Assembly: GCF_019049245.1 (NCBI RefSeq)
Contig: NZ_JAGMUK010000014.1
Coordinates: 1 to 32,859, forward strand
Direction of reading: 5' to 3'
Origin: Streptomyces sp. AC555_RSS877
GTDB taxonomy: Bacteria; Actinomycetota; Actinomycetes; Streptomycetales; Streptomycetaceae
Length of the DNA stretch: 32,859 bases
Numbering within the stretch: the stretch's first letter is position 1; each line of letters begins with the position of its first letter. The notes beneath the pieces are model-generated. The model did no database searches. It worked only from the letters and a program-made list of their open reading frames with translations, and was not told the DNA's origin. Made by a program: the position numbers and the translations under genes. Shown here in pieces: positions 15,601 to 25,200 of this stretch.

Positions 15601-17183
15601 ACGGACGCGTACGCTCAGAGACCGTCGACGGCCGTGAGCTGACGTCCACGTACGACGAGCTGGGCCGCCGAACGGGCCGTACGACACCGACCGGCGCGAC
15701 CACGACATGGTCGTACGACGCGGCGGGCCGCCGCACCGGCATGGAGGCCTCCGGCCGGGCCATCGACTTCACCTACGACGTAGCCGGCCGCGAACTGTCC
15801 CGCCACATCGGCGAGACAGTCACCCTGGAGCACGGCTTCGACGAACTCGGCCGCCTGACAACCCAGTCGGTGACCGGCGCGGTGGGTCGCACAGTCCAGT
15901 CCCGCACGTACACGTACCGCGCCGACGGCAACCTGATCGGCATCGACGACCAGCTCTCCGGCACGCGCCGCTTCGACCTGGACTCGGCAGGCCGGGTGAC
16001 GGCGGTGCACGCGGCGAACTGGACGGAGACGTACGCCTACGACGCGGCGGGCAACCAGACCTCAGGCTCCTGGCCTGCGACCCATCCCGGCGGGGAGGCG
16101 ACAGGCGCACGCGAATACGAGGGCACCCGCATCACCCGCGCGGGCAACGTCCGCTACGAACACGACGCCCTCGGCCGCATCACCCTGCGCCAGAAGACCC
16201 GCCTGTCCCGCAAACCGGACACCTGGCGCTACGAGTGGGACGCCGAGGACCGCCTCGCCTCGGTGACGACCCCGGACGGCACCCGCTGGCGCTACACCTA
16301 CGACCCCCTCAGCCGCCGCACGGCAAAACTCCGCCTGGCCACAGACGGCGAAACCGTCGCCGAACGCGTGGACTTCACCTGGGACGGCACAACCCTGTGC
16401 GAACAGACCACGACATCCCCAGACCTACCGAACCCGGTCACCCTCACCTGGGACCACCAAGGCCTGCGCCCCATCGCCCAGACCGAACGCATCACCGCCG
16501 CCGACGCCCCACAGACGGAAATCGACACCCGCTTCTTCGCCATCGTCACCGACCTGGTCGGCACGCCGAGCGAACTCATCGATGAGCAGGGTGAGATCGC
16601 ATGGCGGACACGGAGCACCCTGTGGGGCACAACCGCCTGGGCCGCCAACAGTTCCACCTACACGCCGCTCCGCTTCCCGGGCCAGTACTACGATCCAGAA
16701 ACAGGCCTGCACTACAACTACTTCCGCTACTACGAGCCAGAAGCTGCGCGGTACCTGACGCCAGACCTCCTCGGACTCGCACCTAGCCCCAACACCTCGA
16801 CATATGTTCGAAACCCTCAGATTTCATCTGATCATCTAGGGCTCGCACCGGATGAATGTCCGCCCGAGATTTCACGGACGGAACCGTCAGACAAAAACGG
16901 ACCAATTGCCGTAATTGGACGCAGGTGGGATACCAAGATTGCTCGCGATTGGGAAGGGCACGATGTCCTCTATATGCCCAAGGGATGGTCTCAAGAAGTA
17001 AATGACTCCTGGGTTCAGGAGATCATCACTGAAAAAAGGGACGTATATTTGGCATCACCACAGGATCCCGATTATCTCAAAGGACCCGATGGCGGCCCAG
17101 CGGTATTCGTTCGAGAACTCGAACAGCTTCGCAATGCTGGATATATCGAAGTAGGCGACTATTTACTTGCCCCTGAACCCTAA
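12627..17183 (+). CDS. T7SS-type Rhs/YD-repeat polymorphic toxin
   Basis: This 1518-residue protein has no Sec signal. Residues 1-75 are amphipathic helix. Residues 87-176 form a WXG100-like helical hairpin (STWRGEAAEAF, Trp118), as in T7SS-targeted toxins. A DUF6531-type domain starts near residue 387 (DPVDLTTGKMYLPQTDLTLP). YD repeats run from about 460 to 1340, and the Rhs core motif LRFPGQYYDPETGLHYNYF starts near 1348. The shell ends at LGLAP (1408). The 110-residue tip (1409-1518) has motifs IAVIGRRWDTKIARDWEGHD, MPKGWSQEVNDSWVQ, YLASP and AGYIEVGDYLL and matches no toxin fold I can name. GC content falls sharply at about 16800, so the tip was probably acquired separately. A TTA codon lies at residue 1513. 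The next gene is the likely immunity gene. Confidence 0.9.
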   Translation: MGIGDLANSAVGKLEDGLDAGKKLVGEGVDKGANAVSDRLDDMGVHGWADTVDAAGDSIASDLGATPDEAQLGRTDQPTQLIHGDPADIRKTAGHLKDFRTAFDAVGQGMRKLDSSTWRGEAAEAFREKFAMHPVKWLHAADACDKAARALTAYADTVEWAQGQARDAINLYNAGKDADDKAAVARAKEILGEARRQRNDAAVTAGSSVRAALAHAPAEPPPLDRLKSDWDDGLGAAQTELTHFVGGVAKGTAGLINFGRGLNPIDPYNLTHPAAFAQNVSMTLSGLISTAAHPERAVKTAWEDFKKDPLEFGGRLLPEAIGTKGTGLGRGGLRTTVREGLDEAAERAARNDAKGVPDNSATDTARTRPEEHDTANPREQVRKDPTDPVDLTTGKMYLPQTDLTLPGALPLVFTRRVESGCHHGRWFGPSWISTLDQRLEIDSEGVVLVTGDGLLLAYPHPAPGLPTLPSHGPRLPLDREDGGYTVTDPQTRRVWHFADRGDDLAVLEQIDDRNGNWITFEYDAEGTPLGIVSSAGYDVRVSTDAGRVTALRLSGADQVLMRYGYTDGNLTDVVNSSGLPLRFTYDESGRVTSWTDTNNRTYTYEYDDQDRCIAEGGTHGHMALRLSYGERDPDTGLRVTTATTGEGRTRRYFVNDACQVVAETDPLGGVTRFERDRYNRLLSRTDPLGHRTTFRYDETGNLLALTRPDGRQATAEYNELGLPVKVTRPDGTIVRQTYDERGNRTSTITPSGQTTWFTYNEAGHLTSATDPLGHTTTVVCDRAGLPLQITNPLGAVTRYERDAFGRPVAITDPTGAVTRLEWTTEGHLSRRSAPNGTTETWTYDGEGNCTSHTDAMGAVSTFEYTHFDLLTARTGPDGVRYEFDHDLELRLTKVTNPQGLTWTYDYDAAGRLVTETDFDDRTLTYTYDAADRLASRANALGEVTAFERDELSRVVRKNAAGQVTTYAYDMTDQLARATGPDGTTLTLLRDRYGRVRSETVDGRELTSTYDELGRRTGRTTPTGATTTWSYDAAGRRTGMEASGRAIDFTYDVAGRELSRHIGETVTLEHGFDELGRLTTQSVTGAVGRTVQSRTYTYRADGNLIGIDDQLSGTRRFDLDSAGRVTAVHAANWTETYAYDAAGNQTSGSWPATHPGGEATGAREYEGTRITRAGNVRYEHDALGRITLRQKTRLSRKPDTWRYEWDAEDRLASVTTPDGTRWRYTYDPLSRRTAKLRLATDGETVAERVDFTWDGTTLCEQTTTSPDLPNPVTLTWDHQGLRPIAQTERITAADAPQTEIDTRFFAIVTDLVGTPSELIDEQGEIAWRTRSTLWGTTAWAANSSTYTPLRFPGQYYDPETGLHYNYFRYYEPEAARYLTPDLLGLAPSPNTSTYVRNPQISSDHLGLAPDECPPEISRTEPSDKNGPIAVIGRRWDTKIARDWEGHDVLYMPKGWSQEVNDSWVQEIITEKRDVYLASPQDPDYLKGPDGGPAVFVRELEQLRNAGYIEVGDYLLAPEP
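17163..17165 (+). promoter_or_regulatory. TTA (bldA) codon near the 3' end of the first Rhs gene
   Basis: The codons of GDYLLAPEP are GGC GAC TAT TTA CTT and onward, placing a TTA at residue 1513 of 1518. It could make completion of the toxin depend on the bldA tRNA. It may equally be a by-product of the low-GC origin of the tip. Confidence 0.8.
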
Positions 17184-17206
17184 ATATGACAACCAAGGAT
17201 GACGAA

Positions 17207-17509
17207 ATGCGGCTGACCCATCGAATCAAGCGTCGAATCTCCGAGGATTACACGCCGGAAGACCGGAGTGCGGTCGAGGAGCTACTTCTTGACCTTGCGT
17301 CCGGATTGGAAAAGGACGAAGGATTTTCGCAAGCAGAGTTGGAGAGGATTATTGCGGCGACCCTGATCGGCGGAGGAGGGGACGTCGATCGGTTGCTAAA
17401 CTGGGTGCAATTCGCTCGCCGTGACTTTCGCGACGTCCTGGTGGGTTCTGGCCTCGAGCACAGTGACTGGCCCGAACGTTTGGATTCAGAGTTCGGCACG
17501 GATTCCTGA
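17207..17509 (+). CDS. Small acidic protein, candidate immunity protein of the first Rhs toxin
   Basis: This 100-residue protein contains RRISEDYTPEDRSAVEELLL, a helical middle (FSQAELERIIAATLIGGGGD) and WVQFARRDFRDVLVGSG. It is soluble and predicted mostly helical, with no recognised domain. I chose the ATG at 17207 because AAGGA lies 7 bases upstream. The in-frame ATG at 17186, two bases after the Rhs stop, would add seven residues but lacks a ribosome site. Base composition is as low in GC as the toxin tip, so the two probably moved together. Placement immediately after a toxin tip is the standard immunity position. Function is inferred from context only. Confidence 0.7.
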   Translation: MRLTHRIKRRISEDYTPEDRSAVEELLLDLASGLEKDEGFSQAELERIIAATLIGGGGDVDRLLNWVQFARRDFRDVLVGSGLEHSDWPERLDSEFGTDS

Positions 17510-17519
17510 GGATGTTCCT

Positions 17520-18773
17520 ATGTCTTTCGGCCCTCCGCCCGTCCACTTCGGGTCCCCCGTATCGCCCGCCTGGACCGCGCCCAGCGACGTCGAGCAGACG
17601 CTGCTCGGCGCCAAGTCGCGGGGGGACTGGGCGGCGTACTTCGCCACCCTCGCGGAGAACCGGTTGTTCTTCGAGGTACGGCGGGACAAGGTGGACGCCG
17701 GAGAAAGGGGGACGTGCCCGGTGTTCGGGCACGATCCGCGAACCGGCGGTCCGATCTGGGCCGTGTACACCGCCGGAATGCTTCCCGCCCCGGAGCCGGA
17801 CCGGGTTTTCAACTGGAACACCCTCAAGTGGTTCGCCCGGGTGTGGGTGCCGACCGATCCGCCGGTGATCGTGGTCAATCCCGGCAGCCCGTGCGAGGCG
17901 TTCCTCCCCGCCGCGCCGCCGCACTCCGCGGCCTGGGCACAGTACTCACCAAGTGAGGGCGATCCAGAACCCTCCTTGCGTCTGCGCACGCTCAGCGTCG
18001 GTGGCCCGTTGCGCGGACCTGTCGCCCACGGCCTCGCCTGCGGCGCCCTCCTCTGCGTCAACAACGGTTCCTGGTGGAACGCCATGGCCTGGCACGGCAC
18101 CGGCTATCCCAACGAGCGCAGGCGTCTCCGCGAGTGGTGGGGCATCACCACGCGGGAGGAATGGCTTTCCGCTCTCCGGGGCCTGGTCGCCTGTGAATCG
18201 CACAGCTCCGTCTGGGAGTTCACGCTCGGCCTGCGCCGGACCATCGCGCGTGACTTCGGGGGACACGTCGACGTCGGTTACTGGCGTCAGGCCGCAGCCA
18301 AGGTCATTCGCGCCCGGGACGAGGGCTCGACCGTGGTCACCGCCGACGGTGTCACCAAGATCGAGCCACGGCCCGAATCCGAGACGGAGGCCCGGATAGC
18401 GGGGGTGCAGCACCTCATCGGACGGATCACTCGCTACGAGGCTCGGATGCGCGCCGACGGAGTGCTCGACGAGAACCGGTACATCAGCTCCGTCGAGGCC
18501 TGGGATCTCGGGCGGGCCTCGAAGATGGCCCGGTGGGGGCTCGGGGCCCGGTTCGGGAGTGTGCAGGAGGCCGAGGCCGCCGTCGTCGAGGCCGGCCGGA
18601 CGGCGGCCCTGTCATACAAGTCGTGGCAGGACTTCTCCGCCGGCTACATCCTCGGGCGGTGCCTGCACTTCGACGACGAGGAGTTCGGGCAGTGGTACAC
18701 CGACATGGTCGAGGCCCATCGGATCCTGATGTCCGACCCCGGTAGCCCCTGGCTCAACATTCCCTTCCGGTAG
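17520..18773 (+). CDS. SseB-like/DUF1266 domain protein
   Basis: This 417-residue protein starts at an ATG with GAGGA 7 bases upstream, overlapping the immunity stop region. Residues 15-135 resemble an SseB-type N-terminal domain (SRGDWAAYFATLAENRLFFE, then RVWVPTDPPVIVVNPGSPCE). Residues 190-410 match DUF1266 by eye: NGSWWNAMAWHGTGYPNERR, REWWGITTREEWLSALRGL, and the downstream VEAWDLGRASKMARWGL. There is no signal peptide or membrane segment. DUF1266 proteins recur near contact-toxin loci, but their biochemistry is unknown. Here GC content returns to the genomic level, so this gene belongs to the stable shell of the cassette and not to the exchanged tip module. Confidence 0.8.
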   Translation: MSFGPPPVHFGSPVSPAWTAPSDVEQTLLGAKSRGDWAAYFATLAENRLFFEVRRDKVDAGERGTCPVFGHDPRTGGPIWAVYTAGMLPAPEPDRVFNWNTLKWFARVWVPTDPPVIVVNPGSPCEAFLPAAPPHSAAWAQYSPSEGDPEPSLRLRTLSVGGPLRGPVAHGLACGALLCVNNGSWWNAMAWHGTGYPNERRRLREWWGITTREEWLSALRGLVACESHSSVWEFTLGLRRTIARDFGGHVDVGYWRQAAAKVIRARDEGSTVVTADGVTKIEPRPESETEARIAGVQHLIGRITRYEARMRADGVLDENRYISSVEAWDLGRASKMARWGLGARFGSVQEAEAAVVEAGRTAALSYKSWQDFSAGYILGRCLHFDDEEFGQWYTDMVEAHRILMSDPGSPWLNIPFR

Positions 18774-19222
18774 GCCGTCCGTACGACGCCGCGCCCGCCC
18801 TCGGCAGCGTCGCCGGCATCCGCGTCGATGAGCGGTGACGGAGGGACAGGTGGAAGGTCGGGCCTCCATGAACCGGGCCGCGAACGTGCTGAGTTCGGTA
18901 CCGCTTGGACGGCCGGTCCCCCATGGGAAGCCCTCCGCGCACCCCTCCTGATCCCGCCGACCAGCAGCAGCCCCCACCACGGCCGGTTGGTGCAAACCAC
19001 CGCGCAGCAGCTCTCGCGGCTTCGCCTCGACGCCAATCCTCAGGAGCAGCGGTCTAGTTGGCCCCCCGCCGTCACCAACACCTCGCCGGGCGCGCATCTG
19101 CGGGGCGGAGTGCCTAGTGACCGGGTTCACCTTCACGGCCCCTGACGTTTCTTTACATGGCCCTTACATCTCCTTAGACTCTCCTCGTTTGCCACTGCGA
19201 CGTGTGTTTACTAGGGGGATTC
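18774..19222. other. Intergenic region of 449 bp before the second Rhs gene
   Basis: I see no supported gene here. Open frames on both strands (for example minus 18644-19036) lack a ribosome site and recognisable residues. The last 75 bases are less GC-rich and hold the promoter described separately. The middle (about 18830-19080) is GC-rich and could be decayed coding sequence, but I cannot identify a parent. Confidence 0.6.
19152..19180 (+). promoter_or_regulatory. Housekeeping-type promoter of the second Rhs gene
   Basis: TTTACA (19152-19157) and TAGACT (19175-19180) are separated by exactly 17 bases and match the vegetative consensus closely. The predicted start is near 19187, giving a leader of about 36 bases. 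Two TTACAT hexamers (first overlapping the -35 box, second in the spacer, 11 bases apart) could be a regulator site. A ribosome site (AGGGGG) precedes the GTG at 19223. Confidence 0.65.
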
Positions 19223-22200
19223 GTGAGACCCATGCAAGATTTACCCTCTCCTGCGGAGAGAGGGCGGATATGGCACGAGAAGAGCGGAAGCCTGCGCTGG
19301 ACAGCAGGCGGGCTCGCTGTGCTGATGGTGACGGCCGCACTGCAGAGCACGGCACTGGCGGCCCCCGCCCAGGAGCAGACGAAGGCCCCCAAGCCGCAGA
19401 CCGCGGCCGACGCGGCAGACATCCCCTCGGCGAGGGTGGCGGCACGGCTCTCGGGCAAGCGGGTCGAGGCGCTCTCGGAGCGTACTGAGACGTCGAAGAC
19501 CTGGGCGAACAAGGACGGCAGCCTGACGACGGAGCTGTCGGCCGGGCCGGTCCGCTTCGAGCGGGACGGCAAGTGGGTCGCCGTGGACGTGAAACTGCGG
19601 GAGACCGGCCAGGGCGTGGAGCCGGTGGCGCACCCCAACGGGCTGCGCCTGGCGGGGAAGACCGGCACGGTCGCGAAGTCCCTGCGGGCGGGGCAGCGGC
19701 AGAAGGCTGTCGACCTGGTGACCCTTGGGGAGGGGAGTGAGCAGATCACCCTCCAGTGGAAGGGCGGCCTGCCGGAGCCGAAGCTGGATGGCACGCGAGC
19801 GGAGTACGTCAACGCCGTGCCCGGCGCGGACGTCGTGGTCGAGGCCACCCGTACGGGCTTCGAGCAGTACGTCGAGATCAAGAAGAAGCCCGCCGCGGAC
19901 GGCTACGCGTACACGCTGCCGTTGACCGCCAAGGGCCTCAAGGTGAAGCAACTGCCTGACGGCAGCGTGCTGTTCACCGACAAGAAGGACAAGAAACGGG
20001 CTGTCATGCCCGCGCCAGTGATGTGGGACTCCACCGTCGACAAGCGGTCCGGCGAACACACACGCCGCGTGCCGGTGGCGATGAAGGTGGTGCGGAAAGG
20101 TTCCTCCGTCGATCTCGTGGTGACCCCGGACGCGAAGTTCCTCGCTGACCCGGACACCAAGTACCCGGTGACGGTCGACCCGTCCACCTCCTCGCTGTCC
20201 AACGTCTTCGACACGTACGTGCAGCAGGGCGAGACGGTCGACTGGTCGTCCGACACCGAACTGGACCTGGGCAACCCGGGTACGACCAACTCCGACGGCA
20301 CACCGCGCACCGCGCAGTCCTTCATCTCCTGGAACACCACGCCGATCCAGGACGCACTGGTGCTGGACGCCAAGCTGTCCCTGTGGAACTTCCACTCCGG
20401 CAACAACGTGGACTGCAAGGCGTACCCGTGGGAAGTCTGGGCGTCGGGCGCGGCCTCCACCTCCAGCCGGTGGACCAACCGCCCCACCATGACGACGAAG
20501 AAAGCCACCTCCACCGAGACTCGGGGCAACACCTCCTGCACCACGCAGCCCGATGGGTGGATCAACGCCGACGTGACCACCCTGACCCAGGAGTGGGCAT
20601 CGGCGAACGCCACACGCGGACACATGGGCCTGCGAGCCACCAGCGAATCCGTTGTCGCGCAGTGGAAGCGGGTCAACTCCGCCAACGCCGCGTCGAACCC
20701 GCCGAAGCTGGTCGTGAACTACAACTACCGGCCGCGCACGGGAACGAAGCAGGAGGCCGGACCTCCGTACTTCTCCTACAGCGGCGCGTACACGGTGAAC
20801 ACGACCACGCCCACGCTTCGTGACACCTTCGTCGACGCCGACGGCGACAAGGTCAACGGCACCTTCCAGATCTACGACAACGCCACCAACACGCAGGTCG
20901 GCGACGTCATCGTGTCGAAGTACGTGCCCTCCGGGCAGGTTGCCCCTGTGACCGTTCCGGCCGGTGTGCTGAGCAACGGCAAGACGTACAAGTTCCGCAC
21001 CAGCCCTTATGACGGGACGCACTACAACAGCGGCTGGTCGGCGTGGAAGACCTTCACGGTCGACACCTCCGCCCCCTCTGCCCCGTCGAAGATCGTCTCC
21101 ACGTCTTATCCGAGCGGCCAGTGGGTCAAGGGCGCGGGACAGACCGGGACGTTCACCGTCACACCGCCCGCTGCCGACCACAACTGGCTGGAATGGTCAC
21201 TGGACGGCTTGACCTGGACGAAGGTCTCCACGGGTGGTTCGGCGGCGGACAAGGGCATCCTCATCGCCCCGCCGAAGAACGGCACCCACACCCTCCAGGT
21301 GCGGGCCGTGGACAAGGCCGACAACAAGTCCGAGGCGGTCGAGTACGTCTTCCACGCCGGTCCGGGTGGCTTCATCCAGCCGAGCGAGGGCGAGCGCACC
21401 GCGCGCAGGCTGCCCCTGGTCGCCGAGGCCGACGCGGCCAAGTACAACGCCGCGTCCTTCTCCTGGCGTCGCTCCGAGGCCGACCCCTGGGTGAAGATCC
21501 CCGTCGCGGACGTCACCTCCGGCGGTACCGCCCTGACCAGTTGGCCCGTACCGCTCACCGGCGGCAAGAACGCGCCCCTGACCTGGAACGCGACGAGCAC
21601 CGTCGATCCTGACGGAAGTGTCCAGATCAAGGCCGACTTCACCGGCGCCAACTCCGCCTCCGGCAGCACCGAGCCCCTCACCGTGGTCGTCGACCGCACC
21701 GCGGACGGAGCCGCCGCCGACGAGGTCGGCCCCGGCTCGGTGAACCTGCTGACCGGCGACTACACGCTCTCGCAGACGGACGCCTCCTTCTTCGAGCTGT
21801 CCGTCAGCAGGACCGCCTCCTCCCGGACCCCGGACGCCGCCACCGCCCAGACCGGGCAGGCGCCGATCTTCGGCAAGGAGTGGGTGTCCGGCACGGTCGC
21901 CGAGGCGACCGAGTCCGACTACTCGCACATCCGCCGGATCTCGGACACCGCGGTCGTCGTGGTGGACTCCGACAACGAGGAGACGCACTTCACCGCGAAC
22001 ACCGCGAAGACCGGCTGGGTCCCCGAGCCGGGCGCGGAGGACCAGACCCTCAAGGGCAGTGTCAGCGGCAGCTTCACCCTGTCCGACACCGAGGGCACGG
22101 TCACCGAGTTCACCAAGCCCGACACCGCGGCGGACACCTGGCAGGTCTCCAGCACCCTGCTGGACGGACTGTCGGGCTCGACCACGACCGTGATATCCGA

Positions 22201-25200
22201 GACGGTCACCGTCGACGGCAAGAAGCTGGCCCGCCCCAAGCGAATCCTCGCCCCCACCTCCGCCGCGACCGCCGCGACGTGCACCGCCACCCCGACCACC
22301 AAGGGCTGCCGGGCACTGGAGTTCGTCTACGCGACGACCACCACCGCCACCGACACCGGCTACGGCGACTACAGCGATCAGGTCAAGGAGATCCGCCTCT
22401 GGTCCACCGAGCCGGGTGCGTCGGCGGCCACCTCCAAGTCCGTACAGATGTATCTCTACGACGGCACCGGCCGGCTTCGTCAGACGTGGCACCCGCAAAT
22501 CACGCCCTCGCTGAAGACCGAGTACGCCTACGACAGCGCGGGCCGTGTCACCAAGGTCACCCCGCCCGGAGAGCTGCCCTGGACCTTCACCTACGGCAAG
22601 GCGGGTTCCAGCAGCGCCGCCGGAGAGGGCATGCTGCTCAAGGCGTCCCGGCCCGCTCTGCAACAGGGCAGCGCCGACACCGTCTCCGGTGAGGCGGTCA
22701 CGAGCATCGTCTACGACGTGCCGCTGACAGGTACCAGTGCCCCCTACAAGCTGGGCGCGAGCGAGGTGAAGGCATGGGGGCAGACCGATGCCCCGGCCGA
22801 CGCGACGGCGGTCTTCCCCGCCGACTCCGTCCCCGCGTCCCACTCGGGTGACGCGCTGAGCGCGTCGTCCTACGCCCGTGCGGACATCAGTTATCTGGGA
22901 GTCTCCGGACGCTCGGTCAACTCCGCCACACCCGGCGGGCACATCAGCACCACCGAGTACGACCGGTTCGGCAACACCGTCCGTGAACTGACGGCGGCCA
23001 ACCGGGCCCTCGCCCTGGGCGTCTCCGCAGCGGACCGCGCGGCACAGGCGGAGCTCGGCATCGCCTCCCTGCCCACGGCCGAGCGTGCCGAGCTGCTGAC
23101 CACGCGCTCCCTCTACAGCGAGACCGGCACTCGAGAGCTGGAGGAGTTCGGCCCGCTGCGGCGCGCCGATCTGACCGCCGATCTCAAGTCCGGCACCACG
23201 ACGCTCGTCGCCGCGGGAACCCCGGTCACCGCGCGCTCCCGGACGGTCAACGAGTACGACACGGGCCGCCCCACGGACGGCACGGCCACGATCAAGGACC
23301 AGGTCACCAAGGTCACCACCGGTGCGCAGGTCCGTGAGCACCCGACCGTCCACGCGGAGACCCGGGTCGTCCAGACGGAGTACGACTGGGCCAGGGGAAT
23401 GCCGGTGAAGTCCGTTCAGGACCCCGCCGGACTGGCCATCACCACCACGACCGAGTACGACGCCCTGGGCCGGGTCGCCAAGACCATGAACACCGGCAGC
23501 ACCGGCACGGACGCCGGCACGGTCGTGACCTCCTACTGGTCCGCCACCGGCACGGGCACCTGCGCCGGCCGCCCCGAGTGGGCGGACCTGGTCTGCTCCG
23601 TCGGACCCGGCGGGGCCATCACGGGAGGCGGCTCCAACCCCAGCCAGCTGCCGGCCACCACCACCGAGTACGACTGGTGGGGCAACGCGGCCAAGGGAAC
23701 CGAGACCGCGGGCGGCGTCACCCGCACCACGGCCACGTCGTACGACGCGGCAGGGCGCCCGACCACGGTGAAGGTCACCGGCGGCAGCGGCCAGGCGGTC
23801 CCCGAGACCACCACCGAGTACGACCCGGCCACCGGCAAGGAGACGAAGACCACGTCGCCCACGGGCGGCACCATCACCCGGGCCTACGACAAGCTCGGCC
23901 GCCAGATCTCCTACACCGACGCCGACGGCGGAAAGACCACCACCGAGTACGACCTGCTCGACCGCCCGGTCAAGGTCACCGACACCGTTCCGTCCACCGT
24001 CACCTACACCTACGACCACACCGCCGAGCCGCGCGGCCTGGCCACGAAGACCACCGACTCCATCGCCGGTGCCTTCTCGGCCACCTATGACGCGGACGGC
24101 TCCGTCACCACGGAGAAACTGCCCGGCGGCTACACCCTCACCGTCACGGAGGACACCACCGGCGCGCCTGTCGACCGCACCTACACCCGTGACAGTGACG
24201 GCACCGTCGTGATGTCGGACGCGGTGACCGAATCGGTCCACGGCCAGACCACCAGCCACTCCGGATGGTCCGACCAGACCTACCGCTACGACGCCGTGGG
24301 GCGCCTCACCACCGTCGAGGACACCGTCGAGACGGTCTGTACCCGTCGAACCTACGGACTCGACAAGCACAGCAACCGCACGTCCCTGGTCAGCGCCGCC
24401 GCGGCACCCGGCCTGGACTGCCCGACCACCGGAGGCACGACCAGGAGTTCCACCTTCGACAGCGCCGACCGCATCACCGACAGCGGCTACACCTACGACG
24501 CCTTCGGCCGCACCACCACCCTGCCCGGCGGGGCGACCGTCGGCTACTACGCCAACGACCTCGTCCGCCAGCAGACCGTGAACGGCAAGCGCCAGACCTG
24601 GCAGCTGGACGCCAACCTGCGCTTCCGCTCCTGGACGGTGGAGACCGACAACGGCGGGACCTGGTCGCCGACGGACAACAAGCTCAACCACTACGACGGC
24701 GACACCGACAACCCCCGTTGGATCATCGAGAACACCGCCACCGGCGCCCTGACCCGCAATGTGGACGCCCTTTCCGGGGACCTCGGCGCGGTCACCAGTG
24801 CCACCGGCGACACCGTGCTCCAGTTCACCGACGTCCACGGCGATGTCGCCCTGCAACTCCCGCTCAACGCGGGGGAAGCGCCCGTCGTCCTCGACACGGA
24901 CGAGTACGGCAACCCCCGCGGTGAGCAGAAAGCCGTGCGCTACGGCTGGCTCGGCGGCAAACAGCGCTCCAGCGAGACCGTCGCCGGCTACACCCTCATG
25001 GGCGTGCGCCAGTACAACCCGGCCACCGGGCGCTTCCTGTCCGTCGATCCGGAACAGGGCGGCAACTTCAACGCCTACGAGTACTGCATGGCCGACCCCG
25101 TCAACTGTGTCGACCTCGACGGCAAGTGGGGCTTCAAGAAGTTCTTCAAGAAGGCCAAGCGCTGGGCCTGGCGCAACAAGTGGGACATCGCCCTCACCGC

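Noticed and set aside
18612..19136. Minus-strand open frame across the end of the DUF1266 gene and the following gap
   Set aside because: It overlaps a well-supported gene, has no ribosome site and shows no recognisable protein features.
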